Of a DNA stretch of 5,737 bases, positions 4,778 through 5,737 are shown one piece after another (positions within the stretch are counted from its first letter, which is position 1; every line of letters starts with the position of its first letter). The notes under the pieces were generated by a model. That model did not search any database and was not told where the DNA came from. It saw only the letters and a program-made list of their open reading frames with translations. The stretch is taken from positions 1 through 5,737 of the forward strand of contig JAUVCU010000120.1 of assembly GCA_030590715.1 (NCBI GenBank), in the 5' to 3' direction. The stretch is from Lentisphaeria bacterium. Its GTDB lineage: Bacteria; Verrucomicrobiota; Lentisphaeria; Victivallales; JAUVCU01. Made by a program: the position numbers and the translations under genes.

Positions 4778-5146
4778 TTAAAACTTAGCGCCTTCGTTTA
4801 TCCATTTTTTAATCAGTTCTTTCTCGTCGGTGCTAAGTGCTGGGCGTTTTCCGGTTGGCGGCATTACACCTTTTTGATCTTCCGCTCGCGTGATTCTGTC
4901 ATATAAACTACTTCCTGCTGAATCTCCGGCTACTACAAATCCTGCTTCTTCAATCGACTTTACATTGTCCAGACGAAGATTTGCCGCCGCCTTTTTCTTT
5001 CGGCTGTTGTGACACATGTAACAGCTTCGTTTCAGAATAGGTTTGATCTCTTTGTTGAACTTTACCTCTTTTTCTACCGCTACTGCAGAATGATTAACCG
5101 CAGTCAGCAAAAGAGCTGAAGCAAAAGCTTTTACTAGAATTTTCAT
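4778..5146 (-). CDS. Secreted monohaem cytochrome c, planctomycete PSCyt1 type
   Basis: This encodes a 122-residue small exported c-type cytochrome. A signal peptide covers about residues 1-23, with K2/K6, a hydrophobic core and an AVA cleavage motif. The mature part starts with EVKFNKEIKPILKRSCYMCH, where C42, C45 and H46 bind haem. M95 in VMPPTG is the likely distal ligand, and a closing helix (LSTDEKELIKKWINEGAKF) is typical of PSCyt1. In PVC bacteria this domain usually heads large proteins with PSCyt2/DUF1549 and PSD1/DUF1553; here it stands alone, so its partner is unknown. A strong AAAGGGG ribosome-binding site lies at 5154-5160, seven bases before the ATG. A possible -10 (TATAGT on the minus strand) lies at 5182-5187. 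The role, probably periplasmic electron transfer, is inferred from the fold only. Confidence 0.88.
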   Translation of the reverse strand: MKILVKAFASALLLTAVNHSAVAVEKEVKFNKEIKPILKRSCYMCHNSRKKKAAANLRLDNVKSIEEAGFVVAGDSAGSSLYDRITRAEDQKGVMPPTGKRPALSTDEKELIKKWINEGAKF

Positions 5147-5323
5147 CGAAAAACCCCTTTTATTTATTTGGTATATAAAAGACTATAGATTTTTTATTAA
5201 TAATGCAACTCTACAAGTAAATCTACAACGAGGATTATTGATTGAAGTGAACGCCTCATTTCCTATTGCTTACCTTTTAAACTAACGTCAATTTTGTAAA
5301 ATAATTGCCATAATTCACAAAGT

Positions 5324-5347
5324 CACTAAAATAGTGTCATTATTGAC
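5324..5347. promoter_or_regulatory. Two abutting small palindromes in the divergent promoter region
   Basis: The 271-bp gap between the cytochrome and U32 genes is AT-rich and has no gene. It contains cacta-aaa-tagtg (5324-5336) directly followed by gtca-ttat-tgac (5336-5347), an operator-like pair shared by both promoters. A TTGACA at 5364-5369 and the A/T-rich stretch after it (5383-5391) could be the U32 promoter, but no -10 sits at ideal spacing. Confidence 0.3.
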
Positions 5348-5417
5348 TTTAAGTTTTAAAATTTTGACATATTATGCAGACGTAAAATTATGAAACTTAA
5401 AGTTGTATGGAATAGAA

Positions 5418-5737
5418 ATGAGAGAGAATCAAGTAATAGAATTATTGGCGCCGGCTGGCTGCTTCGCGTCACTGCAGGCTGCAATCGATGCTGGTGCAGA
5501 TGCCGTATATTTCGGATTATCACAATTGAATATGAGATCGCGTGCGCGTCGTTCGTTCGATACGGATGACCTTCCGGAACTTATGAAACGCTGTAAAGCA
5601 GGCGGTGTAAAAGGCTACCTAACTTTAAACACAATCCTTTATGATCACGACCTTCGTCTGACTCAAAGGATGATCGATCAGGCTGTCGAATGTGGTGTCG
5701 ACGGAGTGATAGTAGCTGATATGGCTGCAATCCAAAT
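5418..5737 (+). CDS. U32-family protein (RlhA/YdcP-like), 5' part, runs off the window
   Basis: The first 106 codons are present. The start reads ELLAPAG (8-14), DAGADAVYFG (24-33), YLTLNTILYDHDL (67-79) and CGVDGVIVADM (92-102), the N-terminal TIM-barrel strands of peptidase U32. LNTIL and the D-M ending recall E. coli RlhA (YdcP, 23S rRNA C2501 hydroxylation) more than TrhP (YegQ, tRNA wobble-uridine hydroxylation); members of this family are now mostly seen as RNA-hydroxylation factors rather than proteases. The cysteines expected to hold an iron-sulfur cluster would lie beyond the window. The ATG at 5418 has GGA five to six bases upstream; an in-frame TTG at 5403 is a less likely start. 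Confidence 0.85.
   Translation, partial: MRENQVIELLAPAGCFASLQAAIDAGADAVYFGLSQLNMRSRARRSFDTDDLPELMKRCKAGGVKGYLTLNTILYDHDLRLTQRMIDQAVECGVDGVIVADMAAIQ

Overview
The window looks like a low-GC (roughly 40%) chromosome of the PVC superphylum (Planctomycetes, Verrucomicrobia, Lentisphaerae). The main pointer is a small secreted cytochrome of the planctomycete PSCyt1 type. The gene style (NtrC-type regulator, SLC9B-like antiporter, U32 protein) fits but does not fix the phylum; Lentisphaerae is a guess from base composition.

Positions 1-517 hold no gene but a well-formed sigma-54 control region. It has a -24/-12 promoter at 265-280 and, upstream, two matching dyads (143-157 and 175-189) exactly 32 bp apart, centred near -141 and -109. 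A 184-bp segment bounded by 23-bp inverted repeats (315-498) then sits between the promoter and the first gene. Positions 518-2705 are a two-component operon: a membrane histidine kinase and an NtrC-type sigma-54 activator joined by an ATGA overlap. The regulator is the natural candidate to bind the dyads. Both genes are damaged as read: the kinase has an in-frame TAA between its G1 and G2 ATP-binding boxes and seems to lack its N-terminal sensor part, and the regulator needs a -1 shift in an A7 run at codons 7-9 to join its start to its receiver domain. Either the system is decaying, or the shift is programmed, or these are sequence errors; the sequence alone cannot decide.

Positions 2706-3450 are 745 bases without a gene but full of structure. 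First comes an inverted-repeat element whose arms are made of 10-bp units (2713-2851). Next is a four-copy tandem array with an 86-87 bp period (2879-3223). Each array unit can fold into a closing stem with two internal hairpins, and differences between copies preserve pairing. This array is the most interesting object in the window. A short AT-rich leader precedes the next gene.

Positions 3451-4680 encode an SLC9B/NHA-like cation:proton antiporter. A second decamer-type inverted-repeat element (4681-4773) fills the gap to a convergent gene for a stand-alone secreted PSCyt1-type monohaem cytochrome (4778-5146, minus strand). A 271-bp divergent promoter region follows, then the first 106 codons of a U32-family protein (RlhA/YdcP-like) that runs off the window end.
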